Shown: positions 43,390 to 52,563, counted from the stretch's first letter. The stretch is 64,000 nucleotides of DNA from Hylemonella sp. UBA6679 (GCA_002454975.1 DKJZ01000069.1:31059-95058), one strand, 5' to 3'. Notes: generated by a model not told the origin, from the sequence alone. Numbers and translations are program-made.

Positions 43390-44400
43390 ATGCCTGACAA
43401 CACCTCCACTGCCGCTGCGTCCACCATGGAAATGGTGCTCATCACTGGTATGTCTGGCTCAGGCAAATCTGTGGCCTTGAACGCGCTCGAAGACGCTGGC
43501 TACTACTGCGTGGACAACCTGCCCCCCGAGCTGCTTTTGGACCTGGTGGCTTTGGAGCAACGCATCCAAGCCAAACGTCTTGCCATCGCCATGGATGTGC
43601 GCAGCGCCAAGTCTTTGCCCTTGGTGCCCACGCTGCTCAAGCAACTGCGTAGCCAAGGCGTGGATGTCAAACCCATGTTTTTGGATGCGAGCACGGGTGT
43701 TTTGGTGCGACGCTTTTCTGAAACACGACGCAAGCATCCCTTGTCTGGCGTGTCTGGCTTGTCCAAAACATCCGAGGGTTTGAAGGACGTTGCGTCTGAG
43801 CCTGCAAAGCCTGCAGACCCAACACAAGCCAACGCAGGTCACGAGCCAAGCCAAGCAACAGGTACCTGGGCAGACCTGCCCAGTCGCCGCGCCTTGGTTG
43901 ACGCCATTGAACTTGAGCGTGAGTTGCTGGGCACCTTGCGCGAGCAGTCGCATGTGATTGACACCAGCCTGATCCGATCGGCACAGCTCCAAGCCCGCAT
44001 CAAAGACATGGTGTCCCTCAGTGGCAACCAACTCACGTTGGTGTTTGAGTCCTTCGCTTTCAAGCGCGGCATTCCAGGCGATGCAGATTACGTGTTTGAT
44101 GTGCGCATGTTGCCTAACCCCCATTACGAGCCCAAACTTAAAGAGCTCACAGGCATGGATGCACCAGTGGCTGAATTTTTACAAGCCCAGCCTGAAGTTC
44201 AGCGCATGCAAAAGCACATCCAAGATTTTTTGGAACAGTGGCTCGACATGCTCACCGACAACCACCGCAGCTACGTCACCGTGGCCATAGGCTGCACGGG
44301 TGGCCAACACCGCTCCGTGTACCTGGTTGAAGTGCTCACGGCTTATTTCACCCAAACCTGGCGCACCCTGAAAATTCACAGGGAACTCGACAAAGGCTAG
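43390..44400 (+). CDS. rapZ: RNase adapter protein RapZ with internal insertion
   Basis: 336 residues from the ATG at 43390 (MPDNTSTAAA), against about 284 in E. coli. The Walker A GMSGSGKSVALNALED lies near 20, the Walker B-like YYCVDNLPPELL near 38, and the C-terminal domain is typical (AIGCTGGQHRSVYLVE near 299). Between HPLS and RALVDAIELER sits an extra segment of about 45 residues (about 120-165), rich in Ser, Ala, Pro and Gln and probably disordered. RapZ ties amino-sugar levels to RNase E or, in bacteria lacking the GlmZ circuit, has other roles. Confidence 0.92.
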   Translation: MPDNTSTAAASTMEMVLITGMSGSGKSVALNALEDAGYYCVDNLPPELLLDLVALEQRIQAKRLAIAMDVRSAKSLPLVPTLLKQLRSQGVDVKPMFLDASTGVLVRRFSETRRKHPLSGVSGLSKTSEGLKDVASEPAKPADPTQANAGHEPSQATGTWADLPSRRALVDAIELERELLGTLREQSHVIDTSLIRSAQLQARIKDMVSLSGNQLTLVFESFAFKRGIPGDADYVFDVRMLPNPHYEPKLKELTGMDAPVAEFLQAQPEVQRMQKHIQDFLEQWLDMLTDNHRSYVTVAIGCTGGQHRSVYLVEVLTAYFTQTWRTLKIHRELDKG

Positions 44401-44410
44401 GCCAGCGCAC

Positions 44411-45448
44411 TCACCACTGCGCCAACATGGTTTTGATCGGTGCAGGCAAACCCAGCTGCAAAGCCTCTTCCAAAGCAAACCAACGCCCCGCGTGGCTCAG
44501 GGGCGCCTCCATCACACAGCGCACCGCATGCAAGTGCAAATCTTTGTGGGTGAGCACATGTTTGAAAGGCGCCTGATGCGCAAGCACTGGCGCTGCACCC
44601 TGGCTTGAAGCTAGCACATGGCTGGTCAGGGCCTCAGGGTCGTCAAACAACTCAAAGCAATACAAACCAGCCCACACGCCCGGCACCGGTCGCTGGCGTA
44701 ACCACACTTGGCCAGAGGCATTGCTTGCGCACAAAAGCCACAGTGACTGCGAGGTGCGTTTGAGTTTGCGCGTTTTAACCGGGTAAGCCTCGGCGCGGTT
44801 TTGGGCATGCGCCACGCACATGCTGGACAGTGGGCACACCCCACAGCGAGGTTGGCGGCTGATGCACACAGTGGCCCCCAAGTCCATCACACCTTGGGTG
44901 TAGGTGGGCATGTCTTGCGCGGCGGGCAGCACCTCTCTGGCCTGCTGCCACAGCAGTTTTTCTTGCTGGCTCGAAGCCAAGTCGCCCTCAAAACCCAAGG
45001 CCCGGCTGAGCACGCGTTTGACGTTGCCATCGAGTATGGCCGCACGCTGTGAAAAGCAAATCGAAGCAATGGCCGCTGCGGTGCTTGGGCCAATGCCAGG
45101 CAGGGTTTGCAGCTCAGCCTCTGTAAAAGGAAACTGCCCACCAAAACGCGAGACCACCTGCTGCGCGCAGGCGTGCAGGTTACGTGCCCGGCTGTAATAC
45201 CCCAGCCCGCTCCACAAGGCCAGCACCTCATCGAGCGGCGCTTGGGCCAGGTCTTGCACCTGGGCAAAACGCTGCAAAAAACGCTCGAAATACGCCATCA
45301 CAGTGACCACCTGCGTTTGTTGCAGCATGACCTCAGAGAGCCAGACATGGTAGGGGTCGCGGGTGCGCTGCCAGGGCAAATCATGGCGGCCATGGCTACG
45401 CTGCCAACGCACCACGCGCTGGCTGAGTTCGCTCAGTGCTTCTGACAT
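44411..45448 (-). CDS. mutY: A/G-specific adenine DNA glycosylase
   Basis: 345 residues from the ATG at 45448; upstream frame lies inside mutM. It removes A opposite 8-oxoG. The helix-hairpin-helix LPGIGPSTAAAIASICF lies near 116, the catalytic Asp in the ILDGNVKRVLSR region near 138, the 4Fe-4S cluster Cys residues around CGVCPLSSMC near 200, and a C-terminal NUDIX-like domain with a VPGVWAGLYCF motif. It overlaps mutM by 16 bases; both genes act in the same GO repair pathway, so the coupling makes sense. Confidence 0.95.
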   Translation of the reverse strand: MSEALSELSQRVVRWQRSHGRHDLPWQRTRDPYHVWLSEVMLQQTQVVTVMAYFERFLQRFAQVQDLAQAPLDEVLALWSGLGYYSRARNLHACAQQVVSRFGGQFPFTEAELQTLPGIGPSTAAAIASICFSQRAAILDGNVKRVLSRALGFEGDLASSQQEKLLWQQAREVLPAAQDMPTYTQGVMDLGATVCISRQPRCGVCPLSSMCVAHAQNRAEAYPVKTRKLKRTSQSLWLLCASNASGQVWLRQRPVPGVWAGLYCFELFDDPEALTSHVLASSQGAAPVLAHQAPFKHVLTHKDLHLHAVRCVMEAPLSHAGRWFALEEALQLGLPAPIKTMLAQW

Positions 45449-46248
45449 ACAGGGCAATAAAAAGTGGCACGCTGACCCTGGCGGATCATCTGAATGGGTG
45501 TGCTGCACACACGGCAAGGTTCACCCGTGCGGCCATACACATTGGCCTCCAGCTGAAAATAACCCGACTCGCCATACGCGTTTGAAAAATCTTTCAGGGT
45601 GCTGCCGCCCTTGGCCACAGCCCGAGCAAGCACATCGCGCACAGCTTGGTGAAGCTTGGCAGCGCGAGGCTTGCTGATGTTGCAAGCCTTGACGGTGGGC
45701 CGAATACCCGCCAAAAACAAAGCCTCAGAGGCATAAATATTGCCCACACCCACCACCACCTCGCCGGCCAACAGCACTTGCTTGATGGGGGCTTGCTTGG
45801 CTTTGAGGCCCTGGACAAAAGCCGTCAAATCAAAATCATCACTCAGTGGCTCCATGCCCAGATGCCCCAGCAGCTTGGTCGCTTGCGGTGCGGTTTGTGA
45901 GGCCGCATAAACCAAGGCACCAAAGCGGCGCGGGTCATTGAGGCGCAGCGTGCCGCGGTCGGTCACCAGGTCCACATGGTCATGCACCCCTGCAGGCGGC
46001 GGCTTGCTTAAAAAACTCACACTGCCCGACATGCCCAGGTGCAGCAAGAGCAAGCCTTCGCTGAGGTGAATCAACAAATATTTGCCCCGACGCCTTACCC
46101 CTTGCACGGTGCGACCGGTCAACACATCAGGGTCAACACCCAAGGGCCATCGCAAGGCTTTGCCCATGTGCAGCGCCACAACATGTGCGCCCTGAATGCA
46201 ATCGGCAAAACTCAATCGGGTGACTTCAACTTCGGGTAATTCAGGCAT
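45433..46248 (-). CDS. mutM: formamidopyrimidine-DNA glycosylase
   Basis: 271 residues starting MPELPEVEV, with the catalytic Pro2 and Glu3. A central helix-two-turn-helix (VGVGNIYASEALFLAGI near 166) is followed by a C-terminal zinc finger with Cys pairs (CRVCSTPI near 245; FYCPVCQ at the end). It excises 8-oxoG opposite C. Upstream partner of mutY in a two-gene operon, divergent from the TPR gene. Confidence 0.97.
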   Translation of the reverse strand: MPELPEVEVTRLSFADCIQGAHVVALHMGKALRWPLGVDPDVLTGRTVQGVRRRGKYLLIHLSEGLLLLHLGMSGSVSFLSKPPPAGVHDHVDLVTDRGTLRLNDPRRFGALVYAASQTAPQATKLLGHLGMEPLSDDFDLTAFVQGLKAKQAPIKQVLLAGEVVVGVGNIYASEALFLAGIRPTVKACNISKPRAAKLHQAVRDVLARAVAKGGSTLKDFSNAYGESGYFQLEANVYGRTGEPCRVCSTPIQMIRQGQRATFYCPVCQKH

Positions 46249-46289
46249 GGTGTGTGCGTAGAGCTGCCAAGGATTATGATGGTTTGACC

Positions 46290-48011
46290 ATGCAATGTTT
46301 ACGCCTCATCGCCCTGGCTGCTGTGCTTTTTCAGCACCTGCCTGCATCAGCCACGCCCACGGCTGTGAATAACTCACGCCTGGATGCGCCTTTGTTCTAC
46401 CAGCTGCTCTTGGGCGAGATCAGTTTTCGAGAGGGAGACCCCGGCGCAGGTTTTTCGTTTGTCTTGGATGCAGCGCGCAGAGCCAACGACGAGACTCTTT
46501 ACAAACGGGCTGCCGACATGGCCTTGCAGGCGCGCTCTGGCGAACCGGCTTTGCAGGCCGCACGCGCCTGGCGACAAGCTTTTCCAGCCTCGCGCGAGGC
46601 CAACCGGTACGTGCTGCAAATTTTGATCGGCATGAACAAACTGGGCGAGGTCTTGGAGCCTCTCAAGCGTGAAATCACTTTGAGTGAGCCCGCCGAGCGC
46701 CGTGAGGTGATCTCTGGCCTGCCCCGTTACTTTGCGCGCAACAACGACAAGCGCGCGGCCCTGGGCTTGGTGGAGCAGGCCCTACAAGACCATCTCAAAA
46801 ACCCCGCCACTGGAGCGGCTGCCTGGGCCACGCTTGGCCGCATGCGGCTGGGCTTGGGCGATGCAGAAGGCGCCTTGGCCAGTGCCAAGCGCGGTCAAGC
46901 GCTGGACCCCAAGGCCACCGAACCGATCATGCTGGCTCTGGCTCTGATGATGGCCAAAGAACCGCAGGCTGAGCCTCTTGTCAAAGAGTACCTACAGAAA
47001 AACAGCAAAAGTGAACTGCAACTGGATTACGTGCGCGTGCTCATTGATGCCCAGCGTTACGCCCAAGCGGCAGAGCTCAGCAAGCGCATCACCACCGAGC
47101 AACCTGGCTTGGAACAAGCTTGGCTGATTCAAGGCGTGTTGGCCCTGCAAGACAAGAAGCTCGATCTGGCCCAAAGCTCGCTCGAGCGCTACTTGGCCTT
47201 GATGGCTAAAAAACCGCAAGACCCACAAAGCGCCACGCAAGAGCGCGGGCTGGTGCAGGCCTACCTGTCGCTGGCGCAAATTGCCGAACAACGCAAAGAC
47301 CTCGCGGGTGCCGAAGCCTGGCTGGCCAAGGTCGACAACCCCGAGGACCTGGTGCGAACCCAAAGCCGCCGGGCGAGCCTGCTGGCCCAGCAAGGCCGTC
47401 TGGATGAAGCGCGCGCGTTGATCAAAAATCTGCCTGAGCGCAGCCCTGAAGATGCCCGGGCCAAGCTCAACGCCGAGGTCACCCTGTTGCGCGAGGCCAA
47501 GCAGTACCAGGCCGCTTACGACATGCTCAGCAGCTGGACCGAGTCCAACCCGGCCGATGCCGACCTGCTCTACGACCAAGCCATGATGGCCGACAAGCTC
47601 AAACTGGCCGACGAGATGGAGCGGCTGTTGAGACTGATCATCCGCATCCAACCCGATTTTCACCACGCCTACAACGCCCTGGGCTACGCCCTGGCAGAGC
47701 GCAATGTGCGGCTGGACGAGGCGCGTGAGTTGGTTGAAAAAGCCTTGTCGCTGGCCCCTGGTGACCCCTACATCACCGACAGCCTGGGGTGGGTAGAGTT
47801 TCGTGCGGGCAACAAAACAGCCGCAGAAAAAATTCTGCAAACGGCCTATAAAACCAAAGCCGATGCAGAAATTGCAGCCCACCTCGGCGAGGTTCTCTGG
47901 AGCCTGGGCAAGCGCGAACAAGCGCTGAAAATTTGGCGCGAAGGTCTGCAGCTCAGTCCCGACAACGAGACCTTGCGCGAAACCCTCCAACGCCTGCGCG
48001 TCAAGCCGTGA
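46290..48011 (+). CDS. tetratricopeptide repeat protein
   Basis: 573 residues from the ATG at 46290 (MQCLRLIALAAVL), whose first ~22 residues are a signal peptide ending near PASA. The rest is almost entirely TPR-like helical repeats, with canonical repeats near the C-terminus (FHHAYNALGYALAERNVRLDEA and DPYITDSLGWVEFRAGN). It is conserved between mutM and lolB-ispE in this family of bacteria. The 4-base overlap with lolB suggests a role in outer-membrane assembly, which is inference. Confidence 0.88.
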   Translation: MQCLRLIALAAVLFQHLPASATPTAVNNSRLDAPLFYQLLLGEISFREGDPGAGFSFVLDAARRANDETLYKRAADMALQARSGEPALQAARAWRQAFPASREANRYVLQILIGMNKLGEVLEPLKREITLSEPAERREVISGLPRYFARNNDKRAALGLVEQALQDHLKNPATGAAAWATLGRMRLGLGDAEGALASAKRGQALDPKATEPIMLALALMMAKEPQAEPLVKEYLQKNSKSELQLDYVRVLIDAQRYAQAAELSKRITTEQPGLEQAWLIQGVLALQDKKLDLAQSSLERYLALMAKKPQDPQSATQERGLVQAYLSLAQIAEQRKDLAGAEAWLAKVDNPEDLVRTQSRRASLLAQQGRLDEARALIKNLPERSPEDARAKLNAEVTLLREAKQYQAAYDMLSSWTESNPADADLLYDQAMMADKLKLADEMERLLRLIIRIQPDFHHAYNALGYALAERNVRLDEARELVEKALSLAPGDPYITDSLGWVEFRAGNKTAAEKILQTAYKTKADAEIAAHLGEVLWSLGKREQALKIWREGLQLSPDNETLRETLQRLRVKP

Positions 48012-48562
48012 AACCAGGCTTGAGCCTGTCCTGTGCCGCGCTCCTTTGGGGCTTGAGTGGCTGCGGCCACATCGCTGTGCAAGCTGTGGCGCCTGAAAAC
48101 GGGGCCATCGCCAATGCAAGCCCGTCTTCAAATCCAACACCAGCACCGCCTGCCCCTACAGTTGCTTTTTGGCAGGGCCGTTTGTCTTTGACTGTGCCGG
48201 CCGCGTCCACGCAAGATGCTGCGCAAGCTTACTTTGCAAGTTTTGAACTGCGGGGCCAGGCCTTGGCTGGCGACATGACACTGTTCTCACCGCTGGGCCA
48301 AACGCTGGTGGTGCTGCAATGGTCGCCCTCAGGCGCGCGCTGGGTTCAACATGGGCAGACACGCGAGTTCGAATCGGTGGCTGCCATGACCGAGGCCCTG
48401 AGTGGTCAGCCCATTCCCTTGGAAGCTTTGTTTGATTGGCTGCGCGGTCAACCAAGCCCGGTGCCGGGCTGGCAAGTTGACACCCAAGCCTGGCACCAAG
48501 GCAAAATCAGCGCCAAACGCAGCCACCCCCCGGCTGAACTCAAAGTGATCGTCACCCCATGA
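48008..48562 (+). CDS. lolB: outer-membrane lipoprotein insertase LolB
   Basis: 184 residues from the GTG at 48008, overlapping the TPR stop codon; the open frame upstream has no similarity. A signal peptide (SLSCAALLWGLSGC) gives a lipobox cysteine near residue 18, then a Pro/Ala-rich linker. The LolB fold follows: WQGRLSLTV, ASFELRG, LTLFSPLGQTL-like strand, and GQPIPLEALFDWLRG near 132. It accepts lipoproteins from LolA at the outer membrane. It overlaps ispE by 4 bases. Confidence 0.9.
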   Translation: MKPGLSLSCAALLWGLSGCGHIAVQAVAPENGAIANASPSSNPTPAPPAPTVAFWQGRLSLTVPAASTQDAAQAYFASFELRGQALAGDMTLFSPLGQTLVVLQWSPSGARWVQHGQTREFESVAAMTEALSGQPIPLEALFDWLRGQPSPVPGWQVDTQAWHQGKISAKRSHPPAELKVIVTP

Positions 48563-49419
48563 CCTTGCATGACGTTGCGGCCCCGGCCAAATTGAATTTA
48601 TTTCTGCACATCACAGGACGACGCGCCGACGGTTACCACCTCTTGCAGTCGGTCTTCATGCTGATCGATTGGTGCGACACCTTGCATTTTGACTTGCGTG
48701 CCAGCGGCCAACTCAGCCGCGAAGACCTCACCAGCCCCCTGCCCGCAGACGATCTGATTCTTCGTGCAGCCCGTACGCTTCAGGCCGCCAGCGGCACCAC
48801 TTTGGGCGCGCACATCGCCATTGACAAACAAATTCCAGCGCAGGCTGGCATGGGCGGCGGCTCTTCGGATGCGGCAAGCACCCTGATTGCGCTCAACAAG
48901 CTCTGGGGCTTAGGCTTCTCACGCCAGCAACTCATGGCGATTGGCTTGTCGCTGGGGGCCGATGTGCCATTTTTCGTCAGCGGCTCGCACGCCTGGGTGG
49001 AAGGCATCGGCGAACAAATCACGCCCTTGACCTTGCCCGAGGCCAAATTTTTGGTGCTCAAACCACACACTGGTTTGGAAACTGCATTGATTTTTTCTGA
49101 CCCAGAGCTCAAGCGCGACAGCTTTGCTGCTACAATCACAGGCTTTGCTGCTAACCCATTCGGCTTTGGCCAGAATAACTTGCAGCCTGTGGCCGAAAAA
49201 CTCTGCCCTGAGATGGTTCAAGCCCTCAAGAGTCTTGAAACACTCGGATTACATGGCAGAATGACGGGCTCAGGAAGTGCGGTGTTTGCATGGGTTCCTG
49301 AGAGTTTGTGTGCTGAAAATCGGTTGACGCCGACACTTTTGAACACATCCAAGCTCGGGTTCAACATGAAGTTGTGCAGCAATTTGTCCGCTCACCCCCT
49401 TGCGGGTTGGGTCGACTGA
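48559..49419 (+). CDS. ispE: 4-diphosphocytidyl-2-C-methyl-D-erythritol kinase
   Basis: A 286-residue GHMP kinase of the MEP isoprenoid pathway. The substrate-binding APAKLNLFLHITGRRADGYH starts near residue 6; the glycine-rich ATP loop PAQAGMGGGSSDAAS is near 93, and GRMTGSGSAVFAW near 233. The lolB-ispE-tRNA-Gln-prs order is standard for betaproteobacteria. Confidence 0.97.
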   Translation: MTLHDVAAPAKLNLFLHITGRRADGYHLLQSVFMLIDWCDTLHFDLRASGQLSREDLTSPLPADDLILRAARTLQAASGTTLGAHIAIDKQIPAQAGMGGGSSDAASTLIALNKLWGLGFSRQQLMAIGLSLGADVPFFVSGSHAWVEGIGEQITPLTLPEAKFLVLKPHTGLETALIFSDPELKRDSFAATITGFAANPFGFGQNNLQPVAEKLCPEMVQALKSLETLGLHGRMTGSGSAVFAWVPESLCAENRLTPTLLNTSKLGFNMKLCSNLSAHPLAGWVD

Positions 49420-49456
49420 AAAGTTTCGGCTGATCAATTCTTTGGTCAGCCCGTGT

Positions 49457-49533
49457 AGGGGAGTCGCCAAGTTGGTTAAGGCACCGGATTTTGATTCCGG
49501 CATGCGAGGGTTCGAGTCCTTCCTCCCCTGCCA
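49457..49533 (+). tRNA. tRNA-Gln (anticodon TTG)
   Basis: 77 bases with encoded CCA. Acceptor AGGGGAG pairs with CTCCCCT, discriminator G. The anticodon loop TTTTGAT lies between CCGGA and TCCGG; T loop TTCGAGT. It sits between ispE and prs, the usual place in this group. Confidence 0.97.
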
Positions 49534-49558
49534 CATCGTCTAAGTCTTTATTGCTGGG

Positions 49559-50542
49559 ATGCTCATGTCGGCCGTTCATTCTCCCGAATTCATGGTGTTC
49601 AGCGGTAATGCCACCCCCGCGTTGGCAGCCAACATTGCCAAGCACCTGGGCATCCAAGTTGGCGCTGCCACAGTGGGGCGCTTCTCTGACGGTGAAGTCA
49701 CTGTCGAAATCAACCAAAACGTCCGCGCACGCGACGTCTTTGTGGTGCAAAGCACCTGCGCCCCCACCAACGACAACCTGATGGAATTGCTCATCATGGT
49801 TGACGCCCTCAAGCGTGCCTCGGCCGAGCGCATTTACGCGGTGATCCCCTACTACGGCTACGCCCGCCAAGACCGTCGCCCTCGCTCCACGCGTGTGCCC
49901 ATCACCGCCAAAGTGGTGGCCAACATGCTGCAAGCCGCTGGTGTGGCCAGCGTGCTCACCATGGACTTGCACGCCGACCAGATTCAGGGCTTCTTTGACA
50001 TCCCGGTCGATAACATTTACGCCTCGCCGGTGCTGTTGGGCGACTTGCGCCAAAAAAATTACGAAGACCTGATTGTGGTCTCGCCCGACGTGGGTGGCGT
50101 GGTGCGTGCCCGCGCCTTGGCCAAGCAACTCGGTTGCGACCTGGCGATCATCGACAAGCGTCGGCCCAAAGCCAATGTGAGCGAAGTCATGCACGTCATT
50201 GGTGAAATTGAAGGCCGTAACTGCGTGATCATGGACGACATGATCGACACCGCAGGCACCTTGGTCAAAGCGGCCGAAGTGCTCAAAGAGCGCGGCGCGA
50301 AAAAAGTTTACGCTTACTGCACGCACCCGATTTTTTCGGGCCCGGCCATCGAGCGTATTTCCAAGGGCAACGCCCTGGACGAGGTGGTCGTCACCGACAC
50401 CATTCCCTTGAGCGCTGCTGCAGCGGCCTGCGCCAAGATTCGTCAGGTCAGCGTGGCGCCTTTGATTGCCACCACCATTTCACGCATCGCCAAAGGCGAT
50501 TCGGTCATGAGTTTGTTCCTGGACCAAAACAACCTGTTTTGA
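49559..50542 (+). CDS. prs: ribose-phosphate pyrophosphokinase
   Basis: 327 residues from the ATG at 49559; ATGs at 49565 and 49592 are possible alternatives, and the family core begins at MVFSGNATPALA. PRPP synthase for nucleotide, His and Trp synthesis. Visible: GRFSDGEVTVEI near 41, FVVQSTCAPTND, YYGYARQDRRPRST near 103, and the PRPP loop VIMDDMIDTAGTL near 223. A small hairpin with T-run follows the gene. Confidence 0.97.
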   Translation: MLMSAVHSPEFMVFSGNATPALAANIAKHLGIQVGAATVGRFSDGEVTVEINQNVRARDVFVVQSTCAPTNDNLMELLIMVDALKRASAERIYAVIPYYGYARQDRRPRSTRVPITAKVVANMLQAAGVASVLTMDLHADQIQGFFDIPVDNIYASPVLLGDLRQKNYEDLIVVSPDVGGVVRARALAKQLGCDLAIIDKRRPKANVSEVMHVIGEIEGRNCVIMDDMIDTAGTLVKAAEVLKERGAKKVYAYCTHPIFSGPAIERISKGNALDEVVVTDTIPLSAAAAACAKIRQVSVAPLIATTISRIAKGDSVMSLFLDQNNLF

Positions 50543-50558
50543 TCAGGACCATCAGCCG

Positions 50559-50578
50559 GCTGGGTAACCAGCTTTTTT
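50559..50578 (+). terminator. short hairpin with T-run after prs
   Basis: GCTGG-GTAA-CCAGC followed by six T residues, 16 bases past the prs stop. A short stem, so it may only reduce readthrough into rplY. Confidence 0.55.
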
Positions 50579-50624
50579 AAACCGGCATCACACTGGTCGC
50601 GGTGGATGTCTTCAGGAGTAAGTT

Positions 50625-51248
50625 ATGAAATTTGTCGCTTTTGAGCGCGCTAAGCAGGGAACGGGTGCGAGCCGCCGTCTGCGTATCACCGGTCGCACGC
50701 CCGGTATCGTTTACGGTGGTTCTGGCCAGCCCCAACTCATTGAGCTGGACCACAATGCCTTGTGGCACGCCCTGAAAAAGGAAGTGTTCCACTCCTCCAT
50801 TCTCGAGATGGACGTGGCCGGTCAGGTCAGCAAAGTGTTGTTGCGTGATGTGCAAATGCACCCCTACAAACAACTCGTGCTGCACATCGACTTCCAGCGT
50901 GTCGAAGCCAACACCCGCTTGCAAATGAAAGTGCCCGTGCACTACAGCGGCGAAGAGAACTCGCCAGCTGTGAAAGCTGACACTTGCTTGGTCAACCACG
51001 TGGTGACCGAGTTGGAAATTGCCTGCTTGCCCGCCGACCTGCCTGAGTTCATTGCGGTGGACTTGAGCGGCTTGACCAAAGGCGTGTCTTTGCACGTCAA
51101 CGACATCGCTTTGCCCAAAGGCGTGACTGTGGTCACCCACGGTAAACCTAACCCCGTGTTGGTGTCGGTGGTGGCCCCTGTGGAAGAAGAAGTGGTGGCT
51201 CCTGCCGCTGCGCCAGCCGCAGCACCTGCCAAAGGCAAGAAGAAGTAA
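50625..51248 (+). CDS. rplY: 50S ribosomal protein L25 (Ctc form)
   Basis: A 207-residue long-form L25, made of the 5S rRNA-binding domain (1-~95; EFEREKQGTGASRRLR-like start, GRTPGIVYGG near 27) and the TL5/Ctc C-terminal beta domain, ending in an Ala/Pro/Lys-rich tail. AGGAG lies 7 bases before the ATG. It stabilises 5S rRNA in the large subunit. Strong terminator downstream. Confidence 0.96.
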   Translation: MKFVAFERAKQGTGASRRLRITGRTPGIVYGGSGQPQLIELDHNALWHALKKEVFHSSILEMDVAGQVSKVLLRDVQMHPYKQLVLHIDFQRVEANTRLQMKVPVHYSGEENSPAVKADTCLVNHVVTELEIACLPADLPEFIAVDLSGLTKGVSLHVNDIALPKGVTVVTHGKPNPVLVSVVAPVEEEVVAPAAAPAAAPAKGKKK

Positions 51249-51266
51249 TTTTTTGCGCCCTTGCCA

Positions 51267-51296
51267 AACAGCCCACTTCGGTGGGCTGTTTTGTTT
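51267..51296 (+). terminator. rho-independent terminator after rplY
   Basis: AACAGCCCAC and GTGGGCTGTT form a perfect 10-base stem around a TTCG tetraloop, followed by TTGTTT, 18 bases past the stop codon. Confidence 0.92.
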
Positions 51297-51336
51297 GGGC
51301 CTGCAAAACCGTCTGCGCACCACAGGATAATTGGGC

Positions 51337-52002
51337 ATGATCAAATTGTTTGTTGGCCTAGGTAACCCTGGCCCCGAGTACGAGGCCACGCGGCACAACG
51401 CCGGGTTCTGGTGGATCGACGCTCTGGCTCGCGAGCTCAAGGTCAGCCTGAGTTATGAGCGCAGCTACTTTGGCCTGATGGCGCGCACCACCGTCAAAGG
51501 TGAAACCGTCTGGTTGCTTGAGCCGCAAACCTTCATGAATGCCTCAGGCAAATCTGTGGCGGCGCTGGCCAAGTTTTTCAAACTCAAGCCCGAAGAAATT
51601 CTGGTGGCGCACGACGAGCTTGACATCGTGCCTGGGCAGGTCAAGCTCAAACGCGGGGGCAGCCACGCGGGGCACAACGGGCTGCGTGACATCCATGCCC
51701 AACTCGGCAGCGACGACTACTGGCGGCTGCGCATTGGTGTGGGCCACCCAGGCGTCAAATCTGAGGTGATCCATTGGGTGCTGAAAAAACCCTCCCCAGA
51801 TCACCGCCTGGCCATTGAGGCCTGCATCGATCGCTCTTTGAAGGCCCTGCCCGAGCTGCTTGGCGGCGACGTGAGCAAAGCCACCATGCTCATCCACACC
51901 AGCCAGCCACCCAGGCCCAAGCCACCCAAGCCTGCGGGCGTGTCGGAAGGCGCCAAGCAACAGAACGTAACGGACAAACCCCAAGCCCCGCCAAGCAGCT
52001 GA
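51337..52002 (+). CDS. pth: peptidyl-tRNA hydrolase
   Basis: 221 residues from the ATG at 51337 (MIKLFVGLGNPGPEYEATRH), which contains the catalytic His20. Other core motifs: PQTFMNASGKSV near 64, HDELDI near 93 and GGSHAGHNGLRDIH near 109. It recycles peptidyl-tRNAs released from stalled ribosomes. The C-terminal ~30 residues are Pro/Lys-rich and longer than in E. coli (194). Confidence 0.96.
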   Translation: MIKLFVGLGNPGPEYEATRHNAGFWWIDALARELKVSLSYERSYFGLMARTTVKGETVWLLEPQTFMNASGKSVAALAKFFKLKPEEILVAHDELDIVPGQVKLKRGGSHAGHNGLRDIHAQLGSDDYWRLRIGVGHPGVKSEVIHWVLKKPSPDHRLAIEACIDRSLKALPELLGGDVSKATMLIHTSQPPRPKPPKPAGVSEGAKQQNVTDKPQAPPSS

Positions 52003-52062
52003 CTTGCCCACCCGAGGGCTGGGCGTTATAAAGAGGCCATAACAAGTTTCGGGGAGCGGTTG

Positions 52063-52560
52063 ATGGCCAAGCAGCGCAACTTTCTGCGTGTTTTATTTGC
52101 TATTTTTTCAATAGCATCTTCATCATATCCAGCGTGGTCTGCGGAGGTTTTTAGGTGTCAAAACACCTACTCAGACCTGCCTTGCAGCAACGCACCAAGT
52201 GCAGCTGCCCAGCCTGTGGACACCGATGCGCGGACCGCAGCGCAAACGCGGCAAGCACAACGTGCTGCCACCCAGCAACAAGCCAGCGCGCAGCAACTGC
52301 AAGCCGCAAGAACCGCGCAAGACGCACAGCATCGCCAAGCACAGAGGATAGCGGCGCAAGACGCCTCGAACACACCCACGCAAAGTTCTCTCAGCCGCCA
52401 CGCCACCAGCAACGACTCGCCGGGTCAAACCAAGCCAAGCTCAACAGCTGTGACCAGCACCCTGCGCAGCGAGCGCAAGCAAGGCCCAAGCAGCACTCCC
52501 TTCTTCATAGCCAAAGGGCCGGCCTCGACCGAGCAAGGTGAGAAGCCTAAGAAAAAATAA
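52063..52560 (+). CDS. DUF4124-type exported protein
   Basis: 165 residues from the ATG at 52063. A signal peptide (FAIFSIASSSYPAWSA) is followed by the short DUF4124 motif VFRCQNTYSDLPCS with two cysteines, then a Gln/Ala/Arg-rich region predicted as coiled-coil (~60-105) and a Ser/Thr-rich tail ending in KPKKK. Function unknown. The signal peptide coding sequence contains a 20-base palindromic repeat shared with 25015-25034, so this stretch may have arisen by repeat insertion. Confidence 0.75.
   Translation: MAKQRNFLRVLFAIFSIASSSYPAWSAEVFRCQNTYSDLPCSNAPSAAAQPVDTDARTAAQTRQAQRAATQQQASAQQLQAARTAQDAQHRQAQRIAAQDASNTPTQSSLSRHATSNDSPGQTKPSSTAVTSTLRSERKQGPSSTPFFIAKGPASTEQGEKPKKK
52096..52115 (+). 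repeat. short imperfect palindrome, copy 2
   Basis: TTTGCTATTTTTTCAATAGC, inside the signal peptide codons of the DUF4124 gene. It matches the reverse complement of 25015-25034 in 19 of 20 positions. Confidence 0.6.
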
Positions 52561-52563
52561 AAC

